From: Methanoregula formicica SMSP
GTDB lineage: Archaea; Halobacteriota; Methanomicrobia; Methanomicrobiales; Methanospirillaceae
Assembly: GCF_000327485.1 (NCBI RefSeq)
Contig: NC_019943.1
Span: 62,001-126,000 of the forward strand
Length of the DNA: 64,000 nucleotides
Reading direction: 5' to 3'
Under the pieces are notes generated by a model, which saw nothing but the letters and a program-made list of their open reading frames with translations, had not been told where the DNA came from and did no database searches. The position numbers and the translations under genes were made by a program. Of this stretch, positions 54,781 through 62,908 are shown piece after piece. Position 1 is the stretch's first letter; each line of letters starts with the position of its first letter.

Positions 54781-55830
54781 TCAGGAGCCTGATCCGGCCC
54801 CATCTTCATGTTCCTTCATCTGTGCACCGATATAGGAGAGGAGCCGCTCGCTGCAGGCGTTTCCTCCCGTCTGGATCTTCCGGAGATCGATGGTGATGTC
54901 CTGCAGGTGCTGCAGGATGAGGATGTATCCCTCTTCCCCGGGCAGGATGCCGGCGAAGATGAACCCGGCCTCTTCTGCCGCTGCTACAACGGCATTCGCT
55001 CCCGGGTCGTTCAGGTCAACGTGCATCCGCATCACCTGTGCGCCGTGGGCGCGGAGCTGCCGGGCGGTGTCAGCAACGGCCTCCCGGTAATCGGGCCCGA
55101 CCCTCCGGATCCAGATCAGGCCGGCACCGGTATCGGGATTGATGGTCTTCTCGATCACTGTCCGTGCCCGGCCGGGTTTTCCGGACCCGTCCGCATTGAT
55201 CCGGATGCCCAGTTTCCCGCTGATCTCGCGGATGGTCTTCCGGTGGTTCTCGGGAAGGTACTGGAAGGCGAACTCCTCTTCGTGAAGCGCCTTGGTATAG
55301 AACACCACGCTCTCCCGCTGGCTTAAGGCCCCGGTGAGCTCCCGGAACGAGATTTCCTGCGGCTGCGACCCGAGGAGGAGTGCGCTGGGGGAGAATCCCT
55401 CATGTTCCATGGCCCGCTGGGAGTGGGGGTGGGCCGTGAACGCCCCGCCCGTCAGGGCCCGGAACTCCGTGCCATCGCTGCAGGCAATCAGGTGCCGGAG
55501 GATCGTTCCTGCAAGACCCCGGCCGCGGCAGGAGGGGGTTACAGCCATCGATCCGAGCAGCCCGATCTCCGGGTAGCCATAATAGGCAGAGAGTGCGGCA
55601 TAGCCGATGACCGTTCCCTTTGGGCCTGCTGCTACAACCGATAAGACCTCACCTTTCGCGTTCTTCTCCCGCAGTTGTACCGGATCGTAGACGTATTTCT
55701 TGGGATAGGTGTTCCCGTACACGTCCTGCATCAGGCGTGCAACACCGGGTGCATCCTCCGGCTGCATTCGGCGGATCTCTGCCTCCGCCACGACCAGGAC
55801 GGGATTCGTCTGCTGTGCACAGGCCTGCAC
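54781..55830 (-). CDS. GNAT N-acetyltransferase with C-terminal extension
   Basis: The first 150 residues of this 349-residue protein form a GNAT domain: IRRMQPEDAPGVARLM, then GSMAVTPSCRGRGLAGTILRHLI with the acetyl-CoA pyrophosphate loop (Q/RxxGxG/A). The C-terminal 190 residues form a second alpha/beta part (PGANAVVAAAEEAGFIFAG) that may be a degenerate GNAT fold. The start is GTG at 55830, two bases after the STAS stop. Tight coupling with the ATP-grasp gene (21-base gap) points to a common pathway. Confidence 0.85.
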   Translation of the reverse strand: MQACAQQTNPVLVVAEAEIRRMQPEDAPGVARLMQDVYGNTYPKKYVYDPVQLREKNAKGEVLSVVAAGPKGTVIGYAALSAYYGYPEIGLLGSMAVTPSCRGRGLAGTILRHLIACSDGTEFRALTGGAFTAHPHSQRAMEHEGFSPSALLLGSQPQEISFRELTGALSQRESVVFYTKALHEEEFAFQYLPENHRKTIREISGKLGIRINADGSGKPGRARTVIEKTINPDTGAGLIWIRRVGPDYREAVADTARQLRAHGAQVMRMHVDLNDPGANAVVAAAEEAGFIFAGILPGEEGYILILQHLQDITIDLRKIQTGGNACSERLLSYIGAQMKEHEDGAGSGS

Positions 55831-55832
55831 GA

Positions 55833-56171
55833 TCAGCCCCCCCCGCGGGTCATGACCCTGACCGCCTCGTCAACCGAGGGGAACAGGACGAAGATCTGCT
55901 CGAACCCGCTCACCCGCAGGACCTTGTCGACAAGCCCGTCGCTGCCGGCAATGACGACCGGCACACCCTGCTTTGAGAACTCCCGCTTCATCTGCAGGAG
56001 CGCCCGGAGTGCCGAGCTGCTCATGTACTCCAGCCGGGACAGGTCAAGGACCGTCGGCATCACCGGCAGGTCAGCACCGCTCTTCTGGAAATCGGCAATG
56101 GTGTTGGCATCGAGCTTGCCGATGATTGTAACAATCGTCAGCTCCGGTGTCTTTGTAACGTGAATTTCCAT
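55833..56171 (-). CDS. STAS-domain protein (anti-sigma-factor-antagonist-like)
   Basis: The 112-residue protein has a STAS fold: TIVTIIGKLDANTIADFQ, then VLDLSRLEYMSSSALRALL, where a Ser is the usual phosphorylation site of SpoIIAA-type switches. No partner kinase is encoded nearby. AAAGGAG lies before the ATG at 56171, which is preferred to 56336. It heads the STAS-GNAT-ATP-grasp-MFS unit. In archaea without sigma factors it probably works as a phospho-switch for another protein. Confidence 0.9.
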   Translation of the reverse strand: MEIHVTKTPELTIVTIIGKLDANTIADFQKSGADLPVMPTVLDLSRLEYMSSSALRALLQMKREFSKQGVPVVIAGSDGLVDKVLRVSGFEQIFVLFPSVDEAVRVMTRGGG

Positions 56172-56232
56172 GATGATACTCCTTTCATTTGTTATGTTCC
56201 CGTTTCCCATGGGGCTATAAAGAGCACAGGAA

Positions 56233-56263
56233 GTTGGAAAAAACCGGAAGGAAATTTTCCAAC
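56233..56263. promoter_or_regulatory. Inverted repeat between divergent STAS and winged-helix/TPR genes
   Basis: GTTGGAAAA (56233-56241) and TTTTCCAAC (56255-56263) form a perfect nine-base inverted repeat with a 13-base spacer. A CTTTATAG box on the minus strand lies at 56214-56221, suited to the STAS gene. The repeat is upstream of this box and before the divergent gene, a good operator location for that regulator. Confidence 0.5.
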
Positions 56264-56317
56264 CGGCAGGGAAAGAACCGGAATCATTAAAGACGCGGTT
56301 TTCCTTGTATTGTACGA

Positions 56318-57934
56318 ATGTACCCGGATCGTGCAACCTTCCAGCGGATGGTGCAGGACGACACCACCCTTTCTACTCCCGGCAGGGAGACCCTGCTTGC
56401 CCTGTACGATGGCCCGCTCCATCTTGCGCAGATCCTGGAGATTGTCAATTTCTCCAAGGGGGGTAAGGATCACACTATCACCAAGTCCGCGATGCGGAAA
56501 CGCCTGGAGCTCTTAACAGAACGCGGGATCCTGGCCAAGGCAGGCAGCGAGTGCACGAATCCCTACTATTACATCCGCCGGCCGTGGATCTTCAACCAGT
56601 ACATCCTGGTCAAGTGCCGGGACAGCCCGAAGACCGGGCTCCTCGACCTGACGATCCTCCTCCACGAGCTCTCACAGATGTCCGCACATGGGGAGACTGC
56701 CCTGCCCCACCCGAAGTTCATCTCGGCTGTTGGCGAGCGGACCGAACGGAGCCACCAGATCGGTTCCGCGTACGAGGCCTTCCAGAAAATTCTCGGCGAC
56801 AAGACTGCAATCGGCGATTACCTGGAGGCGATCTACGAGGATATTTATGTGGGCAGGATCCCGTCAAGCGACTTCGACGGCCTCATTGCCCGTGACTTTT
56901 TACGGTCGGTGGCAACCGCCCCGGACGAAGAACGCGAGGTACGGTTCTTCTTCTGGTTCTCTGACTTTTTCCATATCCTCGACCAGTACGGGATCGCGCT
57001 CCAGGCTTTCGAAACGGGGGTGGCACGGGCGCAGGAGCTGGGCCTCAGACTCTCTGCAATCCTTGAAGAGGCCCCGATCTCGAAGGGCCATATCCTGCTC
57101 CATACCAACGACCTTGCCGGGGCAAAAGAGGCATTCCTCGCTGCCTATCAGAACCGGGAATCCGGACCCGTCACGAAGGCCCGGAGCCTCTTTGGCGCAG
57201 GCGAAGTGGAGCTCGTCTGCGGGGATCTTGCCCTGCCGTACGCATCCGCACGATTCAAAAAAGCGCTCGATCTCTGCCATACGGCCGATCCTTCCGGGAA
57301 GGCCGCGGACATCCGTGAGCTGGAAGCCGATATCCTGAGGAGGACCGGGGCCGTCCACCGTGTCCTTGGCGAACTGGACAAGGCAGAGGCCTGCTATACG
57401 AAGGCCGGGGAGGTCTATGGGAAGACCATGCCCCGGGGCCATGTCTGGCTGCTGCCCGAACAAGCGGAGCTTGCCCGGGCGCGGGCGTTCCTCTCCTTAC
57501 CGGAGGTCGCCGGCCGGTTCGTGGACGAGGCCGCCCGGTTGTATGGTGAGGCAAAGGAAGCTGCCCAGCGGATCCGGAACATCAACTGGTTCGCCCACGG
57601 GCTCATCGGGGAGTGTGAGCTGGCGCGGGTCGCCCGCCTGAAACTGAACAAACCCCTGCCAAAGAACCTAGACAACAAGTACGCCAACGCGTTCGAGATC
57701 TACTGCCAGATCTCGTCTGACCACGGGATTGTCCAGACCTTCATCTCCGAGGCGCTGCTCTATCATGCCGCAGCGGACGAGCGCCCGGAGAAATACGCCG
57801 TCACTGCAGACAAGCTCGAGCAGGCCGAGCGGCTCTGCCGTGACCTCGGGCTGAAGTCCGAACTGGCGCTGATCAAACGGATCAAATCCGGGAAGGGAGC
57901 GGAAGCGGAACTCCACCCGCTCACGTTCCTGTAA
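56318..57934 (+). CDS. Winged-helix/TPR-repeat regulatory protein
   Basis: The 538-residue protein has an N-terminal winged helix (LHLAQILEIVNFSKGGKDHT, then a recognition helix MRKRLELLTERGILAK and wing) followed, from about residue 130, by helical TPR-like repeats such as YGIALQAFETGVARAQELG and LGELDKAEACYTKAGEVYG. No membrane helix is seen. It is divergent from the STAS-GNAT-ATP-grasp-MFS unit with an inverted repeat between, and so is the likely regulator. Ligand or peptide sensing by the TPR part is inferred. Confidence 0.8.
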   Translation: MYPDRATFQRMVQDDTTLSTPGRETLLALYDGPLHLAQILEIVNFSKGGKDHTITKSAMRKRLELLTERGILAKAGSECTNPYYYIRRPWIFNQYILVKCRDSPKTGLLDLTILLHELSQMSAHGETALPHPKFISAVGERTERSHQIGSAYEAFQKILGDKTAIGDYLEAIYEDIYVGRIPSSDFDGLIARDFLRSVATAPDEEREVRFFFWFSDFFHILDQYGIALQAFETGVARAQELGLRLSAILEEAPISKGHILLHTNDLAGAKEAFLAAYQNRESGPVTKARSLFGAGEVELVCGDLALPYASARFKKALDLCHTADPSGKAADIRELEADILRRTGAVHRVLGELDKAEACYTKAGEVYGKTMPRGHVWLLPEQAELARARAFLSLPEVAGRFVDEAARLYGEAKEAAQRIRNINWFAHGLIGECELARVARLKLNKPLPKNLDNKYANAFEIYCQISSDHGIVQTFISEALLYHAAADERPEKYAVTADKLEQAERLCRDLGLKSELALIKRIKSGKGAEAELHPLTFL

Positions 57935-58006
57935 GCCCGGTCCTGTTTTTCACTTTCACATCACGGATCCCGTGTCTTTATGCTGGTGCGGTGTTGACAC
58001 GTGGGT

Positions 58007-58309
58007 ATGGCAAAAAAGAAGATCCAGACCGTCTGCGGGTATTCGTGCAGCGACTGCGACCATCACGGGAAGGAGTGCAGGGGCTGCCCGGAGACAAAAG
58101 GTATCCCCTTCTGGACGGCATTCATCGGCATTGACCACTGTGCGATCTACGATTGCTGCAACAATGACCGGAAGTTCCCGCACTGCGGGAAGTGCCCTGA
58201 TCTGATGTGCAACCGGTTCGACCGGATCCGGGATACTCCGGGAATAACTGAGGCAGAGGCCAACGCCACCCTTGCTGCAATGGAAAACGAACTCCGGAGC
58301 CGGAAATAG
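58007..58309 (+). CDS. DUF3795-family cysteine-rich protein
   Basis: The 100-residue protein has CGYSCSDCDHHGKECRGCPE at its start and CAIYDCC, HCGKCPDLMC later, the many-cysteine arrangement of DUF3795. Such proteins probably bind zinc or an Fe-S cluster; function is unknown. Start: ATG 58007 is used; GTG 58001 in the same frame, six bases upstream and preceded by GGTG, is possible. Confidence 0.85.
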   Translation: MAKKKIQTVCGYSCSDCDHHGKECRGCPETKGIPFWTAFIGIDHCAIYDCCNNDRKFPHCGKCPDLMCNRFDRIRDTPGITEAEANATLAAMENELRSRK

Positions 58310-58358
58310 CGGAACAGATGAACAGGATTTTTAACCGGCTCGGGACAACGTTCTTACG

Positions 58359-58793
58359 ATGCCCTTCCTGCACGAACCGGAAGTCAGCCTTGAAGAGGTG
58401 CGGCTCCGCTCCCTGTCGATCTCGTCCCTTGAACTCGACGTGGCGATCCGGGTGAAGAACAAAAACCCGCTTGGTGTGACCGTGCAGGAAGTCTCCTTCA
58501 AAGTGCTGTGCCGGGACTGCGCTACCGTCCGGCAGATCGCGACAGGAAATACCGGCCGGGTGACGATCAAGGCAAACGACAGTACGCTCATCACGGTCCC
58601 GGTCAGGTCTGACAATGCAATCCTCCTTGCGGCGCTCGCGGCCCTCGCGGCACAAGGCATCGTGCAGGTCACGATCAAGGGGACAGCGGTTGTCGATGCC
58701 ATCCTCTTCCACTGGTCCGTGCCGTTCGAGAAGACCCTGCCCGTGACGATGGACCAGATCGTGAGGGCGGCTGCCATGGAGGGTAAGAAATAA
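58359..58793 (+). CDS. LEA14-like (LEA type 2, WHy-domain) protein
   Basis: The 144-residue protein is a single WHy/LEA_2 beta-sandwich, seen as SLSISSLELDVAIRVKNKNP and FKVLCRDCATVRQIATGN, where 'V.N.NP' is the family hallmark. It has no signal peptide, unlike many bacterial relatives. LEA14-like proteins are linked to desiccation or membrane stress in plants and are common in archaea with unknown role. It follows the DUF3795 gene by 49 bases. Confidence 0.87.
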   Translation: MPFLHEPEVSLEEVRLRSLSISSLELDVAIRVKNKNPLGVTVQEVSFKVLCRDCATVRQIATGNTGRVTIKANDSTLITVPVRSDNAILLAALAALAAQGIVQVTIKGTAVVDAILFHWSVPFEKTLPVTMDQIVRAAAMEGKK

Positions 58794-58929
58794 ACCGGGG
58801 TGTCACCATCAGCACATCCCTCTATTATACCTGCACTGAAGGAGATCTGTCGATTTTCTCTGTGACAAGTATTATTGCATTTCCTTCCCATACCAAACGT
58901 GAAGCGTTCATGGAATACGGAGATCCAAG

Positions 58930-60690
58930 ATGAATTTCGCTGTAATATCCGAGATGCAGAAACGGCCGACGGCTACTGCTGTCATCATTGCCAGTGTAAC
59001 CCTGATCGTGCTGCTTCTTAACGGCTACTTTCTCCGGCAGGGTATAACGACAGTCCTCCCCCACCTCTTTTACATACCCATCATTCTCGCCTCGTATTTT
59101 TTCCCCCGCCGCGGGATCTTGTTCGCATGCGTCATCTCCGTACTGTATTGCGTATTGGCCTGTATCCTGGCGCCGGTTGCATTCCGGGAGCCCCTCTCGG
59201 CAGCCGGGAGGATTATCATATTCATCCTCATCGCGGCCGTTGTCTCGTTCCTGACCTTGCGGCTGCAGGAGAACGAAAGGCTGTTCCGGGGAGTTGCCGA
59301 ACGGAGTTCCGATGTCATCCTGCTCACGGATCCCGATGGCAAGGCACAGTACGTGTCTCCATCCGTCAAGGCTGTTGCCGGATATGATCCTGAGGAGATC
59401 CTGGGCCGGATGCCCCGGGAGTTCATTCATCCCGATGATTACAGGATCCTTGAAGAGGCGTTGCCGCATATTTCCCGGGGATCCGGGCCGGTAGAGGTAA
59501 CCCTCCGGTTCCGGAAAAAGACCGGAGACTATGCCATCGTTGAATTCTCGGCATCGCCTATCATCGATGCCGGCAGGGTGTACGGGATCCAGGTCATTGG
59601 CAGGGACATCACGGAGCGCCGCAGGAGCGAAGATGCCCTCCGGAAAAGTGCGGAGGACCACCGGCTGCTGGCGGATTACACCTATGACTGGGAATACTGG
59701 ATCGCTCCTGATGAGACCTTCCTGTACACTACTCCCTCGTGCGAGCGTATCACCGGCTATACTGCAGAGGAATTTGCCAGGGACAAAGAACTGCTCAAAA
59801 CGATCATCTATCCCGAGGATAACCATGCAATGGACCACCACATGATTCACGGGTTCACCCAGCCGGAGCCTGGTGCCGTGGACTTCCGGATCATCCACCG
59901 GAACGGGGATATCCGGTGGATCGCCCATGTCTGCCAGCCGATTTACAATGCACAGGGGGAGTTCATCGGCAGGCGAGCGAGCAACCGGGACATCACCGAA
60001 CGCAAGCGGATGGAGTCAGCACTCAAGGAGACAAACAAGAAGCTGAACCTTCTCTCAAGCATCACCCGGCACGATATCAACAACCAGATCTTCTCTTTAA
60101 AAGCGTTCCTCGAAATCTCCCGGGAATCCCAGGGGGATCCGGCGGAGCTGAATACATGCCTCCAGAAAGCGGAGCGGGTGACCGATGCCATTGAACGCCA
60201 GATTGCCTTCACAAAGGAATACCAGAATCTCGGGGTCAATGCACCGGTATGGCAGGCTGTCTCTGCGGCTGTCAAATCAGCAGCAAATGCCCTTCCCCTG
60301 AGGGATATCCGGATCATCGATGAGATCGGGGACCTGGAAATCTATGCCGACCCGCTCTTCGAGAAAGTGTTTTACAACCTTATTGACAATGCGCTGCGGT
60401 ACGGGGGTCCGGAGATGTCGGCAATCCGGTTTTTTTCACAGGAATCCGGCCAGGAGCTGGTCATTGCCGTTGAGGATGACGGTGCCAGTATATCCCCGGA
60501 AGACCGGCAGAGGCTCTTTGAACGCGGTTTTGGAAAGCATACCGGCCTTGGCCTTTTCCTCTCCCGTGAGATCCTTGCGATAACGGGTATCACAATCACG
60601 GAGACCGGACACCCCGGCCGGGGGGCACGGTTTGAGATCATCGTGCCGAAAGGGACCTGGCGACGCATAATGAACAATGAAACGAAGTGA
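58930..60690 (+). CDS. Membrane PAS-PAS sensor histidine kinase
   Basis: The 586-residue protein has four or five N-terminal membrane helices, a PAS domain (about residues 118-235, ends VIGRDITERRR), a second PAS/PAC (about 245-360, ends SNRDITERKRM), an H-box SSITRHDINNQIFSLKAF and a HATPase with NLIDNALRYGG and FERGFGKHTGLGLFLSREI. The H-box form RHDINNQ is typical of methanogen kinases. It should autophosphorylate in response to a membrane or PAS signal. No response regulator gene is adjacent. Confidence 0.93.
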   Translation: MNFAVISEMQKRPTATAVIIASVTLIVLLLNGYFLRQGITTVLPHLFYIPIILASYFFPRRGILFACVISVLYCVLACILAPVAFREPLSAAGRIIIFILIAAVVSFLTLRLQENERLFRGVAERSSDVILLTDPDGKAQYVSPSVKAVAGYDPEEILGRMPREFIHPDDYRILEEALPHISRGSGPVEVTLRFRKKTGDYAIVEFSASPIIDAGRVYGIQVIGRDITERRRSEDALRKSAEDHRLLADYTYDWEYWIAPDETFLYTTPSCERITGYTAEEFARDKELLKTIIYPEDNHAMDHHMIHGFTQPEPGAVDFRIIHRNGDIRWIAHVCQPIYNAQGEFIGRRASNRDITERKRMESALKETNKKLNLLSSITRHDINNQIFSLKAFLEISRESQGDPAELNTCLQKAERVTDAIERQIAFTKEYQNLGVNAPVWQAVSAAVKSAANALPLRDIRIIDEIGDLEIYADPLFEKVFYNLIDNALRYGGPEMSAIRFFSQESGQELVIAVEDDGASISPEDRQRLFERGFGKHTGLGLFLSREILAITGITITETGHPGRGARFEIIVPKGTWRRIMNNETK

Positions 60691-60836
60691 TTGACAAGAC
60701 ATTTACCAATCAGAGGGAGAAACCCGGGACAGCAAAGTGGGGAGCCATCCCGTTTGCACAGGATCTGCCAGTGACAACGGAACAGATTGCAAAGCGGACG
60801 GTGGGGAGGGGGAGGGAACACGGTATTTGCCCTGCA

Positions 60837-61051
60837 GGGGTACCCACCCCTCCCATTGTGCCGGCCCGGATCCGGCGCCAGGGTTCCCCCCTTGTACTGA
60901 GGGAGGGGTAGCTACCCCCCTGGCATAAGAGGGATGGGTACCCCTCCTGTTTTCTATATCATGAATGACCGGAAAAACCGCTTTCCGTCGGAAGTTCCAG
61001 AAGAAGCAGTACTCCGGTTCCTGCAAAATAAGGGGGGTAGGTACCCCTCCC
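60837..61051. repeat. Four copies of a GGGTAnnTACCCCTCC palindromic motif
   Basis: The gene-free stretch 60691-61058 contains four G/C-rich palindromes with the plan GGGGTA-nn-TACCCC: 60837-60853, 60901-60921, 60931-60947 and 61032-61051. They are preceded by a G-run tract GTGGGGAGGGGGAGGG at 60801-60816. Copies differ at the centre but share the CCCCTCC flank. The region lies between the kinase gene and the thiC fragment. Confidence 0.55.
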
Positions 61052-61058
61052 TGTTGGA

Positions 61059-61349
61059 TCACTTTCCCTGCTTCGCTTCCTTCTTCCTTTTCTTCCCGGT
61101 CCCGAACAGCTCGTTCACCATCTTGACCGCACACAGATCCCCGCACATCGAGCAGGTGTCGATCTCCCCGTCCCGGCAGTGGATCTTTTTGGCATGGTCT
61201 CCATAGAGAGCCTGCCGGAACTGCCCGTTCCAGTCCAGCTCGTGCCGGGCCTCGGCCATTTTTACTTCGCGGTCCATCCGCCAGCCTTCAGGTTTGCGGA
61301 CGTTGGGCACTTTAACATCGGATTCGACTAGAATCTTTGACGCATTCAA
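61059..61349 (-). pseudogene. 3'-end fragment of thiC
   Basis: From about 61295 down, the frame matches the C-terminal 67 residues before the tail of the intact ThiC at 62909-64000 with about eight differences, including the CSMCGDLC cluster-binding motif. The upstream 22 residues and the basic tail (KKRKKEAKQGK) differ from the intact copy. The frame has an ATG three bases after the fic stop, so it could be translated, but it lacks the ThiC barrel. It lies on the far side of fic from the intact gene. Confidence 0.88.
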
Positions 61350-62735
61350 TCATTCAGTGTCCGGGAAGTCCTGAAGTAGGCTCTGAAGTTTATCCTTCTT
61401 TACCGGTTTGGCCTTCTGTTCCCACAGTTCAGAATGTTCGTTGAATATGAAGATAAACTCCCTCCCCCGCTGTTCCATAATGAGATATTCCAGGCTGACA
61501 AGATGCAACAGATCCGTCCTCGCTGTCTGGTAGACCACACCGAACATCTGCGAGATTTGTTTGATGGTGAAATACTCGTCAGAGTGTTCCATCATATGCC
61601 GCAGGATGGTTGCCTGACGGGGATTAATATCCCGAATCTTTGTGATGATTGCATTTGTGGCATTCTGTTCACTTTGTTTGCGTTCAAGATATCCAAGGAG
61701 ATCATCGAGTGCCTGGATTATACAGGAAATATTGTATTTAAGGAAGTACGTAATGTCATTGTCATCGTATTCCGTATACAGATACGCCAGCCCGTACTTC
61801 TTTTTCGACTTGAGGAGAATCCGGGAGATTGCCATATACTCAAATAACCAATATCCCTGTGAGAGGACGTACCAGTAGAAGATACTCCTCGCGGTCCTCC
61901 CATTCCCGTCATTGAACGGATGGAAATATCCGAAAAGATAGTGCAGGATAATTCCCTTTATTACCGGATGAATAAAATCGCCAGCTGCTCTATCTGATCC
62001 TTCCTCCTTCCGGTTCGCAAACTTGCAGAATTGCTCAATGAATCCTTCTATCTCGGCATGATCCGGTGGTGTATGGAAGATCGTCCCGTCCCCTGGATCT
62101 ACAACCACTACATCATTTTCCGTCCTGAACTTCCCGACATATGCTTCATCAATCGTGCCCTTTGTCACAATCCGGTGGATTTCCAGGATCAGTTCTTTCG
62201 TGAGCGGGGTATCCCTCTTCACCCGGATGAACCGCATGACTTCGTAATTATTGAGGATCATCTGCTCTGCATGGTTCTTTGGCTTGCGTCCCTTCCGGAG
62301 CATCTCCTTTGCAGCTTTCCGGGTCGTCGCCGCACCCTCCAGAATACTGGAAGCTATCGCCTCTTCCATAAGGGAGTTGATGATATACGACTGTTCCATC
62401 CGGATAGTCTTGTTATGGATCTGAATCGTACCTGATAGATAGCGGTCGATTGTATGCAATCCTTTGACAATTTCCGGAATGAATGAGTAGCTCAAAGAAA
62501 GTTTGGCAATCCTCGTCCGCTCATACCGCATAACCCGGAGGAATTTCATCAGCGCCCAGATTGCTTTCCTCCGTTCGGGATCCTCCACACGGAACTTCAG
62601 CTCATCCCAGAAGAGGTAACGCTGGTTGTATTCTGAAACAGCCTTCTGGAAAGCTTCGTCTTCTGAAAATTTTACATTCCCCGCATTCCAGGCGTCATCC
62701 CATTTAACCGGGGGTTTTTCAGGCAGTTTCTGCAT
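61350..62735 (-). CDS. Fic-family protein (class II) with C-terminal winged helix
   Basis: The 461-residue protein has the Fic motif HPFNDGNGRTAR (His272) and, about residue 129, SSILEG, the inhibitory [S/T]xxxE[G/N] motif placed before the core (class II). The C-terminal part contains a winged helix (TIKQISQMFGVVYQTARTDL). Proteins of this plan transfer AMP to targets and may repress their own genes. Repeated TTAGTA-type sites lie just upstream of its start. It is placed between a thiC fragment and intact thiC, like the other fic gene with aminotransferase copies, although the two Fic proteins are only distantly similar. Confidence 0.93.
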   Translation of the reverse strand: MQKLPEKPPVKWDDAWNAGNVKFSEDEAFQKAVSEYNQRYLFWDELKFRVEDPERRKAIWALMKFLRVMRYERTRIAKLSLSYSFIPEIVKGLHTIDRYLSGTIQIHNKTIRMEQSYIINSLMEEAIASSILEGAATTRKAAKEMLRKGRKPKNHAEQMILNNYEVMRFIRVKRDTPLTKELILEIHRIVTKGTIDEAYVGKFRTENDVVVVDPGDGTIFHTPPDHAEIEGFIEQFCKFANRKEEGSDRAAGDFIHPVIKGIILHYLFGYFHPFNDGNGRTARSIFYWYVLSQGYWLFEYMAISRILLKSKKKYGLAYLYTEYDDNDITYFLKYNISCIIQALDDLLGYLERKQSEQNATNAIITKIRDINPRQATILRHMMEHSDEYFTIKQISQMFGVVYQTARTDLLHLVSLEYLIMEQRGREFIFIFNEHSELWEQKAKPVKKDKLQSLLQDFPDTE

Positions 62736-62751
62736 ATGTTCCGTCTCACTA

Positions 62752-62865
62752 ACTACTAAATTAGCACAAATTAGTATTTATTAGTATTTGGTGTTTCTAT
62801 TGCATTCCGCAAAAAACTTCGCCGAAGGATCTACTAAATTAGTAGATATTAGTAGATATTAGTAG
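62752..62865 (-). promoter_or_regulatory. Cluster of TACTAA/TTAGTA operator repeats before fic
   Basis: Sites ACTACTAAATTAG (62752-62764) and ATTAGTATTTATTAGTATTT (62769-62788) lie close to the fic start at 62735. A second group begins with the near-palindrome CTACTAAATTAGTAG (62831-62845) and two further ATATTAGTAG repeats to 62865. They bracket a probable promoter. The winged helix of the Fic protein is a candidate ligand. Confidence 0.6.
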
Positions 62866-62908
62866 TTGAGAGGGATTTGAAAAATAGCTGAAAAATTTTC
62901 AGATTTAT

